This document shows, piece by piece, positions 63,870-64,000 of a stretch of 64,000 nt of DNA. The stretch lies in NCBI RefSeq assembly GCF_017356015.1, contig NZ_JAFIQV010000031.1:32216-96215 (forward strand), given 5' to 3'. Every line of letters starts with the position of its first letter. Position 1 is the first letter of the stretch. The notes beneath the pieces were generated by a model, which worked only from the letters and a program-made list of their open reading frames with translations, made no database searches and was not told the DNA's origin. This DNA is from Azospirillum sp. SYSU D00513. GTDB taxonomy: Bacteria > Pseudomonadota > Alphaproteobacteria > Azospirillales > Azospirillaceae. The position numbers were made by a program, and so were the translations under genes.

Positions 63870-64000
63870 GTGCGCCCAGCATGGGCGTTCTCTTGTGGGT
63901 GGAAGTCCCGCCGTAAGCTGATCACGGCGAGCGAAGTGAAGCGCAACTGCGGAAGGGCGACCGACCGTGGGGAGGAAGCGTGGATCGAAGCCGCGGGCCG
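63870..64000 (+). mobile_element. 5' end of a class IIC group II intron, cut by window edge
   Basis: GTGCGCCCAGCATGGGCG at 63870 followed by GGGTGGAAGTCCC (63896-63908) resembles the 5' region of class IIC introns such as that of Oceanobacillus iheyensis (GUGUGCCCGGCAUGGGUG...GGGUGAGAGUCCC). Class IIC introns insert just after terminator hairpins, and this one sits 7 nt after one. The rest of the RNA and any reverse transcriptase lie outside the window. Confidence 0.82.

Overview
The window is about 70% GC and almost fully coding. It reads as a secondary replicon (large plasmid or chromid) of an alphaproteobacterium close to Azospirillum. This rests on the gene families present (dgcAB, soxBDAG, a nodPQ-like cysD/cysNC pair, a TRAP binding protein, an ISBst12-type IS66 element, a SAM-II riboswitch) and on an iteron-controlled repA origin at 22.7-24.6 kb. 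No rRNA or tRNA gene was found. The organism assignment is an inference.

Layout. (1) 1-18 kb, minus strand: catabolism of methylated glycines. DgcA/DgcB with an EtfA partner demethylate dimethylglycine, SoxBDAG demethylates sarcosine, GlyA makes serine from glycine and SdaA deaminates serine to pyruvate. A chemoreceptor and two overlapping GlxA/GbdR-type regulators follow. Identical 21-bp-spaced direct repeats lie upstream of both dgcA and the GbdR-like regulator. (2) 18-22.6 kb: an AraC regulator, a GSU2403-type nucleotidyltransferase, an EamA exporter and an orphan TRAP binding protein. (3) 22.7-24.6 kb: the replication origin, with repA flanked by iterons on both sides. (4) 24.7-38.4 kb: surface-polysaccharide and glycan precursors: galE, cysNC-cysD (sulfate activation), rfbB/rfbD/rfbA (dTDP-rhamnose; rfbC not seen) and pseB/pseC (pseudaminic acid), mixed with a CAP-domain protein, an M23 peptidase and small unknown proteins.

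(5) 38.5-49.6 kb: a complete type I-C CRISPR-Cas locus (cas3, cas5c, cas8c, cas7c, cas4, cas1, cas2) between two arrays that point outward in opposite directions. The two leaders are homologous in sequence and in distance to the first repeat. A 1.7-kb IS66-family element with perfect 24-bp ends and an 8-bp target duplication has inserted at the leader-repeat junction of array 1, cutting that array off from its leader. (6) 49.7-60.5 kb: a 32-residue membrane peptide, a large hybrid histidine kinase, a PqiABC envelope lipid-transport operon, a PrlF-YhaV toxin-antitoxin pair, an alpha/beta-hydrolase-like lipoprotein with MlaA, and an unknown membrane-anchored protein.

(7) 60.7-64 kb: a SAM-II riboswitch followed by two tiny ATGA-overlapping ORFs and then metN-metI-metQ (methionine uptake). 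The metQ terminator hairpin is followed at once by the 5' end of a class IIC group II intron that runs out of the window. The strongest unusual signals are the IS-decapitated CRISPR array with its mirror-image leader, the shared operator of the betaine/dimethylglycine regulon, the two-sided iteron origin, and the riboswitch with tiny ORFs.
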